From positions 26,181,767 through 26,201,766 of the forward strand of contig NC_091555.1 of assembly GCF_042767895.1 (NCBI RefSeq): a stretch of 20,000 nucleotides of DNA. The letters run 5' to 3'. Shown one piece after another: positions 1-11,120 of this stretch. Positions within the stretch are counted from its first letter, which is position 1; each line of letters begins with the position of its first letter. The stretch comes from Penaeus vannamei. Its lineage: Eukaryota > Arthropoda > Malacostraca > Decapoda > Penaeidae. The notes under the pieces were generated by a model. That model saw only the letters and a program-made list of their open reading frames with translations, ran no database searches and had not been told where the DNA came from. Position numbers and translations under genes: made by a program.

Positions 1-1283
1 TGTCGGTGAGAGTGGGATGTCGGTGAGGGTGGGCTGTCGGTGAGGGTGGGCTGTCGGTGAGGGAGGGATGTCGGTGACGGAGGGCTGTCGGCGAGGGTGG
101 GCTGTCGGTGAAGGAGGGCTGTCAGTGAGGGTGGGCTATCGGTGAGGGAGGGATGTCGGTGAGGGAAGGATGTCGTTGAGGGTGGGCTGTCGGTGAGGTT
201 GGGGGGTCGGTGACGGAGGGAGATCGGCGAGGGTGGGGTGTCGGTAAGAGTGGGATGTCGGTGAGGGTGGGCTGTCGGTGAGGGAGGGATGTCGGTGAGG
301 GTGGGTTGTCGGTGAAGGAGGGATGTCGGTGACGGAGGGCTGTCGGCGAGGGTGGGCTGTCGGTGAGGGTGGGCTGTCGGTGAAGGAGGGCTGTCAGTGA
401 GGGTGGGCTGTCGGTGAGGGAGGGATGTCGGTGAGGGTGAACTGTTGGTGAGGGAGGGATGTCGGTGAGGGAGGGATGTCGGCGAAGGTGGGCTGTCGGT
501 AAAGGAGGGCTGTCGGTGAAGGAGGGCTGTCGGTGAAGGAGGGCTGTCAGTGAGGGTGGGCTGTCGGTGAGGGAGGGATGTCGGTGAGGGTGGGCTGTCG
601 GTTAGAGAGGGATGTCGGTGAAGGTGGGCTGTCTGTGAGGGAGGGATGTCGGTGAGGGTGGGCTGTCGGTGAGGGTGGGCTGTCGGTGAGGAAGGGCTGT
701 CGGTGAGGGTGGGCTGTCGGTGAGGGAGGGCTGTCGGTGAGGGTGGGGTGTCGGTGAGAGAGGGATGTCGGTGAGGGAAGGAAGGGCGGTGAGGGTGGGC
801 GGTCGGTGAGGGAGGGCTGTCGGTGAGGGAGTGATGTCGGTGAGGGAGTGATGTCGGTGAGGGTGGGCTGTTGGTGAGGGAGGGCTTTCGGTAAGGGTGG
901 GATGTCGGTGAGGGTGGGCTGTCTGTGAGGGTGTGCTGTCGGTGAGGGAGGGCTGTCGATGAGGGTGGGCTGTCGGTGAGGGTGGGCTGTCGGTGAAGGT
1001 AGGCTATCGGTGAGGGTGGGATGTCGGTGAGGGCCGGATGTCGGTTAGGGTGGGCTGTAGGTAAGGGAGGGATGTTGGTGACGGAGGGATGTCGGTGAGG
1101 GTAGGCTGTCGTTGAGGAAGGGATGTCGGTGAGGATGGGCTGTCTGTGAGAGTGGGCTCTCGGTGAGGGAGGGCTGTATGTGAGGGAGGGATGTCGGTGA
1201 GAGTGGGCTGTCGGTGAGGGAGGGATGCCGGTGAGAGTGGGCTGTCGGTGAGGGAGGGATGTCGGTGAGGGTGGGCTGTCGGT

Positions 1284-1530
1284 GAGGAAGGGATGTTCGG
1301 TGAAGGAGGGATGTCGGTGAGGGTGGGCTGTTAGTGAGGGTGGGATGTCGGTGAGGGAGGGCTGTCGGTGAGGGAGGGCTGTCGGTGAGGGAGGGCTGTC
1401 GGTGAGGGAGGGCTGTCGGTGAGGGTGGGCTGTCGGTGAGGGAGGGATGTCGGTGAGGAAGAGATGTCGGTGAGGATGGGATGTCGGTGAGGGAGGGCTG
1501 TCGGTGAGGGTGGGATGCCGGTGAGGGAGG
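1284..1530. repeat. Left copy of a 30-unit-offset duplication
   Basis: This segment repeats at 1795-2040 with an offset of 510 bp (30 units), or 511 before one extra base in this copy (gatgttcgg here, gatgttgg there). Shared markers are gaggaagggatgtt, the following gaaggaggg unit, ttagtgaggg at 1331 and 1841, a run of four gagggagggct units, and gaggatgggatg at about 1472 and 1982. The match fades after about 1530, where this copy enters a region rich in gcc/gcagcc variants (about 1510-1600). Confidence 0.85.
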
Positions 1531-1794
1531 GCAGCCGGTGAGGGGGGGATGCCGGCGAGGGAGGGAGGGCGGTAGGGGAGGGATGGCGGTGAGGGTGGGA
1601 CTTCGGTGAGGGTGGGCTGTCGGTGAGGGAGGGATAGCGGTGAGGGTGGGCTGTCGGTGAGGGAGGGATGTCGGTGAGGGAGGGCTGTCGGTGAGGGAGG
1701 GCTGTCGGTGAGGGTGGGCTGTCGGTGAGGGTGGGCTGTAGGTGAGGGAGGGCTGTCGGTGAGGGAGGGCTGTCGGTGAGGGTGGGCTGTCGGT

Positions 1795-2040
1795 GAGGAA
1801 GGGATGTTGGTGAAGGAGGGATGTCGGTGAGGGTGGGCTGTTAGTGAGGGTGGGATGTCGGTGAGGGAGGGCTGTCGGTGAGGGAGGGCTGTCGGTGAGG
1901 GAGGGCTGTCGGTGAGGGAGGGCTGTCAGTGAGGCTGGGATGTCGGTGAGGCTGGGATGTCGGTGAGACAGGGATGTAGGTGAGGATGGGATGTCGGTGA
2001 GGGAGGGCTGTCGGTGAGGGTGGGATGTCGGTGAGGGAGG
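1795..2040. repeat. Right copy of the 30-unit-offset duplication
   Basis: Partner of 1284-1530 at +510 bp. It carries its own cluster of gaggctgggat, gagacagggat and gtaggtgagg variants between about 1925 and 1985. That cluster reappears at about 11180-11235 (gagaca at 1965 and 11212), so short stretches of the array are shared over more than 9 kb. Confidence 0.83.
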
Positions 2041-2369
2041 GCTGTCGGTGAGGGAGGGATGTCGGTGAGGGAGGGATGTCGGTGAGAGAGGGATGTCGGT
2101 GAGGGAGGGCTGTCGGTGAGGGTGGGATGTCGGTGAAGATGGAATGTCGGTGAGGGTGGGGTGGCGGGGAGGAAGGCATGTCGGTGAGGAAGGCATGTCG
2201 GTGAGGGAGGGCTGTCGGTGAGGGAGGGATGTCGGTGAGGGTGGGCTGTCGGTGAGGGAGGGATGTCGGTGAGGGAGGGCTGTCGGTGAGGGTGGGCTGT
2301 CGGTGAGGAAGATATGTCGGTGAGGGAGGGCTGTCGGTGAGGAAGGGATGTCGGTGAGGGTGGGCTGTA

Positions 2370-2990
2370 CGGTGAGGAAGGGATGTCGGTGAGGGAGGAC
2401 TGTCGGTGAGGGTGGGCTGTCGGTGAGGGAGGGATGTCGGTGAGGGTTGGCTGTCGGTGAGGGAGGGATGTCGGTGAGAGTGGGCTGTCGGTGAGGGAGG
2501 GCTGTCGGTGAGGAAGGGATGTCAGTGAGGGTGGGCTGTCGGTGATGAAGGGATGTCGGTGAGGGTGGGCTGTCGGTGAGGGTGGGCTGTCGGTGAGGAA
2601 GGGATGTCGGTGAGGGAGGGATGTCGGGGAGGAAGGGGTGCCGGTGAAGGAGGGCTGTCGGTGAGGGAGGGATGTCGGTGAGGGTGGGCTGTCGGTGAGG
2701 GTGGGATGTCGGTGAGGGAGGGCTGTCGGCGAGGGTGGGCGGTCGGTGAGGGTGGGTTGTCGGTGAGGAAGGGCTGTCGGTGAGGGTGTGCTGTCGGTGA
2801 GGGTGGGCTGTCGGTGAGGGAGGGCTGTCGGTGAGAGAGGGCTGTCGGTGAGGGATGGATGTCGGTGAGGGAGGGATGTCGGTGAGGCTTGGCCGTGGGT
2901 GAGTGAGGGATGTCGGTGAGGGAGGGATGTCGGTGAGGCTTGGCCGTGGGTGAGGGAGGGTTGTTGGTGAGGGAGGGATGTCGGTCAGAG
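2370..2990. repeat. Older partial copy of the higher-order module
   Basis: The order gagggttggctg (2442), gtgccggtgaagg (about 2638), ctgtcggcgagg (about 2724), gagggtgtgctg (2782), gagagagggctg and gaggcttggc (about 2884) follows 4496-5075 of the left higher-order copy. Offsets are 2054-2190 bp, changing by about one to several units. The match is weaker than between 2998-5860 and 6050-8693, so this is probably an earlier event. Its 3' part (gaggcttggccgtgggtgaggg to gtcggtcagagagg, 2941-3000) is identical over 60 bp to 12421-12480. Confidence 0.65.
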
Positions 2991-3000
2991 AGGGCTGTCG

Positions 3001-3222
3001 GTGAGGGAGGGATGTCGGTGAGGGAGGGATGTCGGTGAGGGAGGGATGTCGGTGAGGGAGGGATGTCGGTGAGGGAGGGATGTCGGTGAGGGAGGGATGT
3101 CGGTGAGGGAGGGATGTCGGTGAGGGAGGGCTGTCGGTGAGGGAGGGATGTCGGTGAGGGAGGGATGTCGGTGAGGGAGGGATGTCGGTGAGGGAGGGAT
3201 GTCGGTGAGGGAGGGATGTCGG
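3001..3222. repeat. Homogenised run of GAGGGAGGGAT units
   Basis: About 13 consecutive units are the a12/a16 form, with only one position-16 c (about 3131). Elsewhere unit types alternate within a few copies. A shorter run of the same form is at about 6058-6150, in the matching place of the other higher-order copy. Local expansion of one variant by slippage or gene conversion is the simplest reading. Confidence 0.85.
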
Positions 3223-4190
3223 TAAGGGTGGGATGTCGATGAGGCTTGGCTGTCGGTGAGGGTGGGATGTCGGCGAGGGTGGGATGTCGGTGAGGGTGGG
3301 CTGTCGGTGACGGAGGGAAGTCGGTGAGGGTGGGCTGTCGGTGAGGGTGGGATGGCGAGGGTGGGCTGTCGGTGACGGTGGGCTGTCGGTGAGGGTGGGA
3401 TGTCAACGAGGGTGGGCTGTCGGTGAGTGTGGGCTGTCGGTGAGGGTGGGATGTCGTTGAGCGAGGGATGTCAGTGATGGTGGGCTGTCGGTGTGGGAGG
3501 GTGGTCGGTGAGGGTGGGCTGTGGGTGAGGGTGGGCTGTCGGGGAGGAAGGGCTGTCGGTAAGGGAGGGATGTCGGTGAGGGAGGGATGTCGGTGAGGGA
3601 GGGATGTCGGTGAGGCTGGGATGTCGGTGAGGGAAGGATGTCGGTGAGGGAGGGCTGTCGGTGAGAGTGGGTTATCGGTAAGGGAGGGATGTCGGTGAGA
3701 GAGGGATGTCGGTGAGAGAGGGCTGTCGGTGAGGGAGGGCTGTCGGTTAGGGAGGGATGTCGGTGAGGGAGGGATGTCGGTGAGGGAGGGATGTCGGTGA
3801 GGGTGGGCTGTCGGTGAGGGAGGGATGTCGGTGAGGGAGGGCTGTCGGTGAAGGAGGGATGTCGGTGAGGGTGGGCTGTCGGTGAGGGTGGGCTGTCGGT
3901 GAGGGAGGGATGTCGGTGAGGGTGGGCTGTCGGTGAAGGAGGGCTGTCGGTGAGGGAGGGCTGTCGGTGAGGGTGGGATATTGGTGAGGGTGGGATATCG
4001 GTGAGGGTGGGCTGTCGGTGAGGGAGGGATGTCGGTGAGGAAGGGATGTCGGTGAGGGAGGGCTGTCGGTGAGGGTGGGCTGTCGGTGAGGAAGGGATGT
4101 CGGTGAGGGAGGGCTGTCGGTGAGGGAGGGATGTCGGTGAGGGTGGGCTGTCGGTGAGGGTGGGATGTCGGTGAGGGTGGGCTGTCGGTG

Positions 4191-4700
4191 AGGAATGGAT
4201 GTCGGTGAGGGAGGACTGTCGGGGAGGGAGGGATGTCTGTGAGGGTTGGCTGGCGGTGAGGGAGGGATGTCGGTGAGAGTGGGCTGTCGGTGAGGGAGGG
4301 CTGTCGGTGAGGAAGGGATGTCGGTGAGGGTGGGCTGTCGGTGAGGAAGAGATGTCGGTGAGTGTGGGCTGTCGGTGAGGGTGGGCTGTCGGTGAGGGAG
4401 GGCTGTCGGTGAGGAAGGGATGTCGGTGAGGGAGGGATGTCGGTGAGGAATGGATGTCGGTGAGGGTGGGCTGTCGGTGAGGGAGGGATGTCTGTGAGGG
4501 TTGGCTGTCGGTGAGGGAGGGATGTCGGTGAGAGTGGGCTGTCGGTGAGGGAGGGCTGTCGGTGAGGAAGGGATGTCGGTGAGGGTGGGCTGTCGGTGAG
4601 GAAGAGATGTCGGTGAGTGTGGGCTGTCGGTGAGGGTGGGCTGTCGGTGAGGGAGGGCTGTCGGTGAGGAAGGGATGTCGGTGAGGGAGGGATGTCGGTG
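4191..4700. repeat. Local 255-bp (15-unit) tandem duplication
   Basis: The blocks 4191-4445 and 4446-4700 repeat with an exact offset of 255 bp, which is 15 units of 17. Three rare markers fall at this offset: gaggaatggat at 4191 and 4446, gatgtctgtgagggttgg at 4232 and 4487, and gaagagatgtcggtgagtg at 4346 and 4601. The two blocks differ at a few sites, such as gaggactgtcgggg in the first only. The related copy at 7279 onward has one block, so this duplication arose after the larger one, or one block was lost there. Confidence 0.88.
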
Positions 4701-6049
4701 AGGAAGGGATGCCGGTGAAGGAGGGCTGTCGGTGAGGGAGGGATGTCGGTGAGGGTGGGCTGTCGGTGAGGGTGGGCTGTCGGTGACGGAGGGATGTCGG
4801 TGAGGGAGGTCTGTCGGCGAGGGTGGGCTGTCGGTGAGGGTGGGCTGTCGGTGAGGGAGGGATGTCGGTGAGGGTGGGCTGTCGGTGAGGGAGGGATGTC
4901 GGTGAGGAAGGGATGTCGTTAAGGGAGGGATGTCGGTGAGGGAGGGCTGTCGGTGAGGGAGGGATGTCGGTGAGGGTGTGCTGTCGGTGAGGGTGGGCTG
5001 TCGGTGAGGGAGGGCTGTCGGTGAGAGAGGGCTGTCGGTGGGGGAGGGATGTCGGTGAGGGTAGGATGTCGGTGAGGCTTGGCTGTTGGTGAGGGTGGGC
5101 TGTCGGTGAGGGTGGGATGTCGGCGAGGGTGGGTTGTCGGCGAGGGTGGGCTGTCGGTGAGGGAGGGATGTCGGTGAGGATGGGCTGTCGGTGAGGGTGG
5201 GATGGCGAGGGTGGGCTGTCGGTGACGGCGGGCTGTCGGTGAGGGTGGGATGTCGGCGAGGGTTGGCTGTCGGTGAGTGTGGGCTGTCGGTGAGGGAGGG
5301 ATGTCGGTGAGCGAGGGATGTCAGTAAGGGTGGGCTGTCGGTGAGGGAGGGATGTCGGTGAGCGAGGGATGACAGTGAGGGTGGGCTGTCGGTGAGGGAG
5401 GGATGTCGGTGAGGATGGGATGCCGGTGAGGGAGAGATGTCGGTGAGGAAGGGCTGTCGGTGAGGGGGGGATATCGGTGGGGGAGGGATGTCGGTGAGGC
5501 TGGGATGTCGGTGAGGGAGGGATGTCGGTGAGGGAGGGATGTCGGTGAGGGAAGGATGTCGGTGAGGGAGGGCTGTCGGTGAGGGAGGAATGTCAGTGAG
5601 GGAGGGATGTCGGTGAGGGAGGGATGTCGGTGAGAGAGGGGTCTCGGTGAGGGAGGGATGTCGGTGAGGCTGGGCTGTCGGTGAGGCTGGGATGTCGGTG
5701 AGGGAGGGCTGTCGGTGAGGGAAGGATGTAAGTGAGGGAGGGATGTCGGTGAGGGAGTGCTGTCGGTGAGGGAGGGCTTTCGGTGAGAGAGGGATGTCGG
5801 TAAGGGAGGGATGTCGGTGAAAGAGGGATGTCAGTGAGGGTGGGCTGTCGGTGAGGGTGCGATGTCGCTGAGGGTGGGCTGTCGGTGAGGGAGGGATGTC
5901 GGTGAGGGAGGGCTGTCGGTGAGGGAGGGCTATCGGTGAGGCTTGGCTGTCGGTCAGGGAGGGATGTCGGTGAGGGAGGGATGTCGGTGAGGGAGGGCTG
6001 TCGGTGAGGGAGGGCTGTCGGTGAGGGAGGGATGTCGGTGAGGGGCGGT

Positions 6050-8693
6050 GCTCGGTGAGGGAGGGATGTCGGTGAGGGAGGGATGTCGGTGAGGGAGGGA
6101 TGTCGGTGAGGGAGGGATGTCGGTGAGGGAGGGATGTCGGTGAGGGAGGGATGTCGGAAAGGGAGGGATGTTGGAGAGGGAGAGCTGTCGGTGAGGGAGG
6201 GATGTCGGTGAGGGAGGGATTTCGGTGAGGGTGGGTTGACGGTGAGGGAGGGATGTCGGTGAGGGGGGGATGTCGATGAGGCTTGGCTGTCGGTGAGGGT
6301 GGGGGGGCGGTGAGGGTGGGATGTCGGCGAGGGTGGGATGTGGGTGAGGGTGGGCGGTCGGTGACGGAGGGAAGTCGGTGAGGGGGGGCGGTCGGTGAGG
6401 GTGGGATGGCGAGGGTGGGCTGTCGGTGACGGTGGGCTGTCGGTGAGGGTGGGATGTCGGCGAGGGTGGGCTGTCGGTGAGTGTGGGCTGTCGGTGAGGG
6501 AGGGATGTCGTTGAGCGAGGGATGTCAGTGAGGGTGGGCTGTCGGTGAGGGAGGGATGTCGGTGAGGATGGGCTGTCGGTGAGGGTGGGCTGTCGGTGAG
6601 GAAGGGCTGTCGGTAAGGGAGGGATGTCGGTGAGGGAGGGATGTTAGTGAGGGATGGATGTCGGTGAGGGAGGGATGTCGGTGAGGGAGGGATGTCGGTG
6701 AGGGAGGGCTGTCGGTGAGGGAGGGATGTCGGTGAGGGTGGGCTGTCGGTGAGAGTGGGGTATCGGTAAGGGAGGGATGTCGGTGAGAGAGGGATGTCGT
6801 TGAGGGAGCGATGTCGGTGAGGGAGGGATGTCGGTGAGGGAGGAATGCCGGTGAGGGAGGGATGTCGGTGAGGGAGGGATGTCGGTGAGGCTTGGCTGTG
6901 TGTGAGGGAGGGATGTCGGTGAGGGAGGGGTGTCGGTGAGGGAGGGATGTCGGTGAGGGAGGGCTGTCGGTGAGGGAGGGCTGTCGGTGAGGGAGGGATG
7001 TCGTTGAGGGAGGGATGTGGGTGAGAGTGGGCTGTCGGTGAGGGAAGGCTGACGGGGAGGGAGGGATGTCGGTGAGGGAAGGATGTCGGTGAGAGATATA
7101 TTTCGGTGAGGGAGGGATGTCGGTGTGGAAAGGATGTCGGTGAGGGAAGGATGTCGGTGAGGGAGGGCTGGCGGTGAGGGGGGGGTGTCGGTGAGGGAGG
7201 GCTGTCGATGAGGATGAGCTGTCGGTGAGGGTGGGCTGTCGGTGAGGGTGGGATGTCGGTGAGGGTGGGCTGTCGGTGAGGAATGGATGTCGGTGAGGGA
7301 GGACTGTCGGTGAGGGAGGACTGTCGGTGAGGGTGGGCTGTCGGTGAGGGAGGGATGTCGGTGAGGGTTGGCTGTCGGTGAGGGAGGGATGTCGGTGAGA
7401 GTGGGCTGTCGGTGAGGGAGGGCTGTCGGTGAGGAAGGGATGTCGGTGAGGGTGGGCTGTCGGTGAGGAAGAGATGTCGGTGAGGGTGGGCTGTCGGTGA
7501 GGGAGGGCTGTCGGTGAGGAAGGGATGTCGGTGAGGGAGGGATGTCGGTGAGGAAGGGATGCCGGTGAAGGAGGGCTGTCGGTGAGGGAGGGATGTCGGT
7601 GAGGGTGGGCTGTCGGTGAGGGTGGGCTGTCGGTGACGGAGGGATGTCGGTGAGGGAGGTCTGTCGGCGAGGGTGGGCTGTCGGTGAGGGTGGGCTGTCG
7701 GTGAAGGAGGGATGTCGGTGAGGGTGGGCTGTCGGTGAGGGAGGGAAGTGGGTGGGGGAGGGATGCCGGTGAGGGAGGGCAGTCGGTGAGGGAGGGAAGC
7801 CGGTGAGGGTGGGGTGCCGGAGAGGGTGGGATTTCGGTGAGGGTGGGTTGTCGGTGAGGGTGGGCTGTCGGTGGGGGAGGGATGTCGGTGAGGGTGGGAT
7901 GTCGGTGAGGCTTGGCTGTTGGTGAGGGTGCGCTGTCGGTGAGGGTGGGATGTCGGCGAGGGTGGGTTGCCGGCGAAGGTGGGCTGTCGGTGAGGGAGGG
8001 ATGTCGGAGAGGATGGCCTGTCGGTGAGGGTGGGATGGCGAGGGTGGGCTGTCGGTGACGGTGGGCTGTCGGTGAGGGTGGGATGTCGGCGAGGGTTGGC
8101 TGTCGGTGAGTGTGGGCTGTCGGTGAGGGAGGGATGTCGGTGAGCGAGGGATGTCAGTAACGGTGGGCTGTCGGTGAGGGAGGGATGTCGGTGAGCGAGG
8201 GATGTCAGTGAGGGTGGGCTGTCGGTGAGGGAGGGATGTCGGTGAGGATGGGATGCCGGTGAGGGAGAGATGTCGGTGAGGAAGGGCTGTCGGTGAGGGA
8301 GGGATATCGGTGGGAGAGGGATGTCGGTGAGGCTGGGATGTCGGTGAGGGAGGGATGTCGGTGAGGGAGGGATGTCGGTGAGGGAAGGATGTCGGTGAGG
8401 GAGGGCTGTCGGTGAGGGAGGAATGTCAGTGAGGGAGGGATGTCGGTGAGGGAGGGATGTCGGTGAGAGAGGGCTCTCGGTGAGGGAGGGATGTCGGTGA
8501 GGCTGGGCTGTCGGTGAGGCTGGGATGTCGGTGAGGGAGGGCTGTCGGTGAGGGAAGGATGTAGGTGAGGGAGGGATGGCGGTGAGGGAGTGGTGTCGGT
8601 GAGGGAGGGCTTTCGGTGAGAGAGGGATGTCGGTAAGGGAGGGATGTCGGTGAAAGAGGGATGTCAGTGAGGGTGGGCTGTCGGTGAGGGTGG
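6050..8693. repeat. Higher-order duplication, right copy
   Basis: This is the partner of 2998-5860. Matching landmarks are gtcgatgaggcttgg (gaggctt at 6278), gatggcgaggg (6405), the gagagtggggtatcgg unit (6751), gaggaatggat (7279), gatgccggtgaagg (7558), gatggcgaggg (8034), gaaggatgta (8554) and gaaagaggg (about 8652). This copy has one, not two, versions of the 15-unit block found at 4191-4700. About 7741-7860 is unlike the left copy and unusually rich in departures from consensus, for example gggaagtgggtgggggagg and gccggagagggtggg. The copies are too diverged to be an assembly duplicate but share far too many rare variants in order to be chance. Confidence 0.8.
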
Positions 8694-8924
8694 GATGTCG
8701 GTGAGGGTGGGATGTAGGTGAGGGAGGGATGTCGGTGGGGGAGGGATGTCGGTGAGGGAGTGATGTCGGTGAGGCTTGGCTGTCGGTGAGGGAGGGATGT
8801 CGGTGAGGCTTGGCTGTAGGTGAGGGAGGGATGTCGGTGAGAGAGGGATGTCGGTGAGAGAGGGCTGTCGGTGAGGGAGGGCTGTCGGTGAGGGTGGGCT
8901 GTCGGTGAGGGAGGGATGTCGGTG

Positions 8925-9210
8925 AGGGTGCTCGGCGGTGAGGGAGGGCTGTCGGTGAGGGAGGGCTGCCGGTGAGGGGGGGTTGTCGGTGAGGGAGGGC
9001 TGTCGGTGAGGGAGGGCTGTCGGTGAGGGTGGGCTATCGGTGAGGGAGAGATGGTGAGGGAGGGATGTCGGTGAGGGTGCGCGGCGGTGAGGAAGGGATG
9101 TCGGTGAGGGAGGGATGTCGGTGAGGGAGGGATGTCGGTGAGGGTGGCCTGTCGGTGAGGGTGGGCTGTCGGTGAGGGAGGGATGTCGGCTAGGGTGCGC
9201 GGCGGTGAGG
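8925..9210. repeat. Cluster of CpG-rich TGCGCGGCGG variant units
   Basis: Three units here replace gtgggctgtcgg with gtgctcggcgg (about 8928) or gtgcgcggcgg (about 9078 and 9195), raising CpG from one to three per unit. A related form, gtgcgcgttgg, is at about 11506. The restriction to one neighbourhood suggests spread from a single mutated unit. Confidence 0.75.
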
Positions 9211-10840
9211 GAGGGATGTCGGTGAGGGAGTGATGTCGGTGAGGGAGGGCTGTCGGTGAGGGTGGGCTGTTGGTGAGGGTGGGCTGTCGGTGAGGGAGGG
9301 ATGTCGGTGAGGGTGGGATGTCGGTGAGGGAGGGATGTCGGTGAGAGTGGGCTGTCGGTGACGGAGGGATGTCGGTGAGGGAGGGATGTCGGTGAGGGAG
9401 GGCTGTCGGTGAGGGTGGGCTGTCGATGAAGGAGGAATGTCGGTGAGAGTCGGCTGTCGGTGAGGGAGGGATGTCGGTGAGGGTGGGCTGTCGGTGAGGG
9501 AGGGCTGTCGGTGAGGGAGGGATGTCGGTGAGGGAGGGCTGTTGGTGAGGGTGGGCTGTCGGTGAGGGAAGGATGTCGGTGAGGGAGGGCTGTCGGTGAG
9601 GGAGGGATGTCGGTGAGGATGGGCTGTCGGTGAGGGTAGGCTGTCGGTGAGGGAGGGATGACGGTGAGGGAGGGATGTCGGTGAGGGTATGCTGTCGGTG
9701 AGGGAGGGATGCCGGTGAGAGTGGGCTGTCGGTGAGGCAGGGCTGTCGGTTAGGTAGAGATGTCGGTGAGTGACGGCGGTCGGTGAGAGAGGGATGTCGG
9801 TGAAGGTGGGCTGTCTGTGAGGCAGGGATGTCGGTGAGGGTGGGCTGTCTGTGAGAGTGCGCTGTCGGTGAGGGTGGGCTGTCAGTGAGGGTGTGCTTTC
9901 GGTGAGACAGGGATGTCGGTGAGGGTGGGCTGTCGGTGAGGGTGGGATTTTGGTGAGGGTGGGCTGTCGGTGAAGGTAGGCTATCGGTTAGGGTGGGCTG
10001 TCGGTGAGGGTGGGCTGTCGTTGAGGGTGGGCTGTAAGTGAGGGTTTGCTGTCGGTGAGGGATGGATGTCGGTGAGGGTGGGCTGTCGGTGAGGGTGGGA
10101 TTTCGGTGAGGGTGGGCTGTCGGTGAAAGTAGGCTATCGGTGAGGGTGGGATGTCGGTGAGGGAGGGATGTCGGTGAGAGCGGGATGTCGGTTAGGGTGG
10201 GCTGTCGGTGAGGGAGGGATGTCGGTGAGGGTGGGCTTTCGGTGAGGGAGGGATGACGGTGACGGAGGGATGTCGGTGAAGTTGGCTGTCGGTGAGGGAG
10301 GGATGTCGGTGAGGGTGGGCTGTCGGCGAGGGAGGGATGTCGGTGAGGGTAGGCTTTCGGTGAGGGAGGGCTGTCGGTGAGGGTGGGCTGTCGGTGAGGG
10401 AGGGATGTCGTTGAGGGTAGGCTGTCGGTGAATGTGGGCTGTCGGTGAGGGTGGGTTGTCGGTGAGGGTGGGCTGTCGGTGAGGGTGGGCTGTCGGTGAG
10501 GGTGGGATTTCGGTGAGGGTGGGCTGTCGGTGGAGGTAGGCTATCGGAGAGGGTGGGATGTCGGTGAGGGTGGGATGTCGGTGAGGGTGGGCTGTCAGTG
10601 AGGGTGTGCTTTCGGTGAGGGAGGGATGTCAGTGAGGGTGGGCTGTCGGTGAGGGTGGAATGTCGGTGAGGGAGGGATGTCGGTCAGGGCGGGATGTTGG
10701 TTAGGGTGGGCTGTCGGTGAGGGAGGGATGTCGGTGAGGGTGGGCTTTCGGTGAGGGAAGGCTGTCGGTTAGGGAGGGTTGGCGGTGAGGGAGGGATGTC
10801 GGTGAGGGAGGGATGTCGGTGAGGGAGGGATGTCGGTGAG

Positions 10841-11120
10841 GGAGGGATGTCGGTGAGGCTTGGCCGTGGGTGAGGGAGGGATGTCGGTGAGGCTTGGCCG
10901 TGGGTGAGGGAGGGATGTCGGTGAGGGAGGGTTGTTGGTGAGGGAGGGATGTCGGTCAGAGAGGGCTGTCGGTGAGTGAGGGCTGTCGGTGAGGGAGGGA
11001 TGTCCGTGAGGGATGGATGTCGGTGAGGGAGTGATATCGGTGAGGCTTGGCCGTGGGTGAGGGAGGGATGTCGGTGAGGGAGGGATGTCGGTGAGGGAGG
11101 GATGTTAGTGAGGGATGGAT
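10841..11120. repeat. CTTGGCCGTGGG variant block, shared with 12300-12540 and 2880-3000
   Basis: This block is marked by units reading gaggcttggccgtgggtgagg, gggttgttggtgagg, gtcggtcagagagg, gtgagtgagggctg, gatgtccgtgagg and gtgatatcggtgagg. The same set is at about 12300-12540, in a different order around gtgatatcgg, and part is at 2880-3000. The marker gtcggtcaga lies at 2980, 10951 and 12460. The reordering indicates exchange of short segments rather than one clean duplication. Confidence 0.75.

Larger units (their letters stand above)
2998..5860. repeat. Higher-order duplication, left copy
   Basis: This array segment shares an ordered series of rare unit variants with 6050-8693. In order they are: a uniform gagggagggat block, gtcgatgaggcttgg (3241), the 14-bp unit gatggcgaggg (3351), gttatcggtaaggg (about 3671), gaggaatggat (4191), gatgccggtgaagg (4708), a second gatggcgaggg (5201), gaaggatgta (5721) and gaaagaggg (about 5819). 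Offsets to the right copy are 3037-3088 bp in the left half and 2833-2867 bp in the right half, and they change mainly in whole 17-bp steps. The roughly 255-bp drop is explained by an extra 15-unit duplication in this copy (4191-4700). Parts of 3730-4140 and 4870-5060 do not match well, so divergence or local turnover followed the duplication. The limits are approximate. Confidence 0.8.

Noticed and set aside
1045..2196. 384-codon minus-strand open frame, plus others at 1841-2179, 2522-3406 and 13315-13632, as genes
   Set aside because: They lie wholly in the 17-bp array, two overlap in different frames with the same peptide repeat, and openness follows from the unit lacking stop complements. 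There is no non-repeat sequence, signal peptide or domain.
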